A DNA stretch of 5,078 bases from Pseudomonadota bacterium (GTDB lineage: Bacteria; Pseudomonadota; Gammaproteobacteria; Burkholderiales; SG8-39). Position 1 is the first letter of the stretch, and each line of letters starts with the position of its first letter. Below the pieces are notes generated by a model that was given only the letters and a program-made list of their open reading frames with translations, did no database searches and was not told the DNA's origin. This document shows positions 4,613 through 5,078 of this stretch, piece by piece. The stretch is from positions 1 to 5,078 of the forward strand of contig JAKAIH010000241.1 in the NCBI GenBank assembly GCA_021825225.1. Direction: 5' to 3'. Both the position numbers and the translations under genes were made by a program.

Positions 4613-5078
4613 ATGCCGCTCACACTGGACGATTTCGATTACTCCCTGCCAGCCGAACTGATCGCGCAATTCCCCGCGCAGGAGCGCGCGGGGAGTCGTC
4701 TGCTGCGACTCGCGGGCGCAAGCCTGTCCGATCACCATTTCGCCGAGTTGCCGCAATTTCTAAGCCCGGGCGACCTGCTGGTGTGCAACGACACGCGCGT
4801 GATCAAGGCACGCCTGTACGGGGTCAAGGCGAGCGGCGGAAAAATCGAGGCGCTGGTGGAGCGCATTACCGGCACGCACGAGGCGCTGGTGCAGATGCGC
4901 GCAAGTCACCCGCCCAGGCCGGGCACACGGCTGACATTCGAGGCGGCGCTGCAGGCCGAAGTGCTGGAGCGCCGCGGCGAACTGTACCTGCTGCGCTTTG
5001 CCGGCGCGCTCGGCGTGCTCGAACTGCTCGAGCACCATGGCCATCTGCCGCTGCCGCCTTACATTGCCCACGCCGACG
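4613..5078 (+). CDS. queA: QueA, S-adenosylmethionine:tRNA ribosyltransferase-isomerase (5' part, cut by window edge)
   Basis: QueA transfers and isomerises the ribose of S-adenosylmethionine onto 7-aminomethyl-7-deazaguanine at position 34 of tRNAs with GUN anticodons, making epoxyqueuosine; it acts in the cytosol after Tgt. The frame is open from ATG 4613 to the right edge: 155 codons of the usual 345-355. Seen: DDFDYSLPAELIAQFPA near 6-22, the family opening; ERAGSRLL at 24-31; GDLLVCNDTRVIKARL at 53-68, the conserved NDTRV.KARL block; GGKIEALVER from 75; and near the end HGHLPLPPYI, another family signature. No frameshift is visible. The Shine-Dalgarno is weak (GAGACGG some distance upstream), but the N-terminus fits the family exactly. 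In many proteobacteria tgt follows queA; that lies outside this window. Confidence 0.96.
   Translation, partial: MPLTLDDFDYSLPAELIAQFPAQERAGSRLLRLAGASLSDHHFAELPQFLSPGDLLVCNDTRVIKARLYGVKASGGKIEALVERITGTHEALVQMRASHPPRPGTRLTFEAALQAEVLERRGELYLLRFAGALGVLELLEHHGHLPLPPYIAHAD

Overview
The window is GC-rich chromosomal DNA that looks like a proteobacterium, most likely a betaproteobacterium. Pointers are the high-GC codon use, a zinc-finger thioredoxin of the TrxC type, a tRNA-Leu with an encoded CCA end placed divergently to queA, and an FNR/ANR/DNR-type operator. I cannot name a species from sequence alone.

Layout. Positions 1-133 are the end of an insertion sequence that runs off the left edge. 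It carries the first 16 codons of an IS5-like transposase on the minus strand, a candidate terminal inverted repeat, and a candidate YTAR target (TTAG) at 134-137. Positions 134-271 are the leader of the next gene and hold an FNR-type dyad (TTGAC-N4-ATCAA). At 272-1666 (+) lies a complete metallo-beta-lactamase/beta-CASP RNase-like protein. It converges, with only 3 bp between stop codons, on three minus-strand genes: trxC (1670-2104), a Crp/Fnr-family regulator (2222-2920) and an Ldh-type 2-hydroxyacid dehydrogenase close to E. coli HcxB/YbiC (3122-4204). A 10-bp GC-rich hairpin follows the dehydrogenase stop codon. Positions 4205-4448 have no protein gene but are structurally rich. They hold an extended -10 promoter for the dehydrogenase and, on the plus strand, what looks like a small RNA. 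That RNA would have a -10 TATGAT, three consecutive stem-loops, an anti-Shine-Dalgarno CUCCUCCUCCC run in the middle loop, and a final stem followed by a U-rich tail. Then come tRNA-Leu(CAA) on the minus strand (4449-4535), a shared divergent promoter region, and the first 155 codons of queA (4613 onward, +), which runs off the right edge.

How the parts may work together. The regulator keeps the E..SR recognition-helix residues that read TTGAT-type half-sites and lacks the amino-terminal cysteines of FNR. It also does not look like a cAMP binder, so a DNR/NnrR-like role (nitric oxide or low oxygen) is the best guess. A 9-of-10 match to its expected operator sits in front of the beta-CASP gene, and a weaker 8-of-10 match overlaps the predicted start of the small RNA. 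An anaerobic or nitrosative-stress circuit involving RNA turnover and a ribosome-mimicking small RNA is therefore a testable inference, not something the sequence proves. The small RNA candidate is the most interesting item here.
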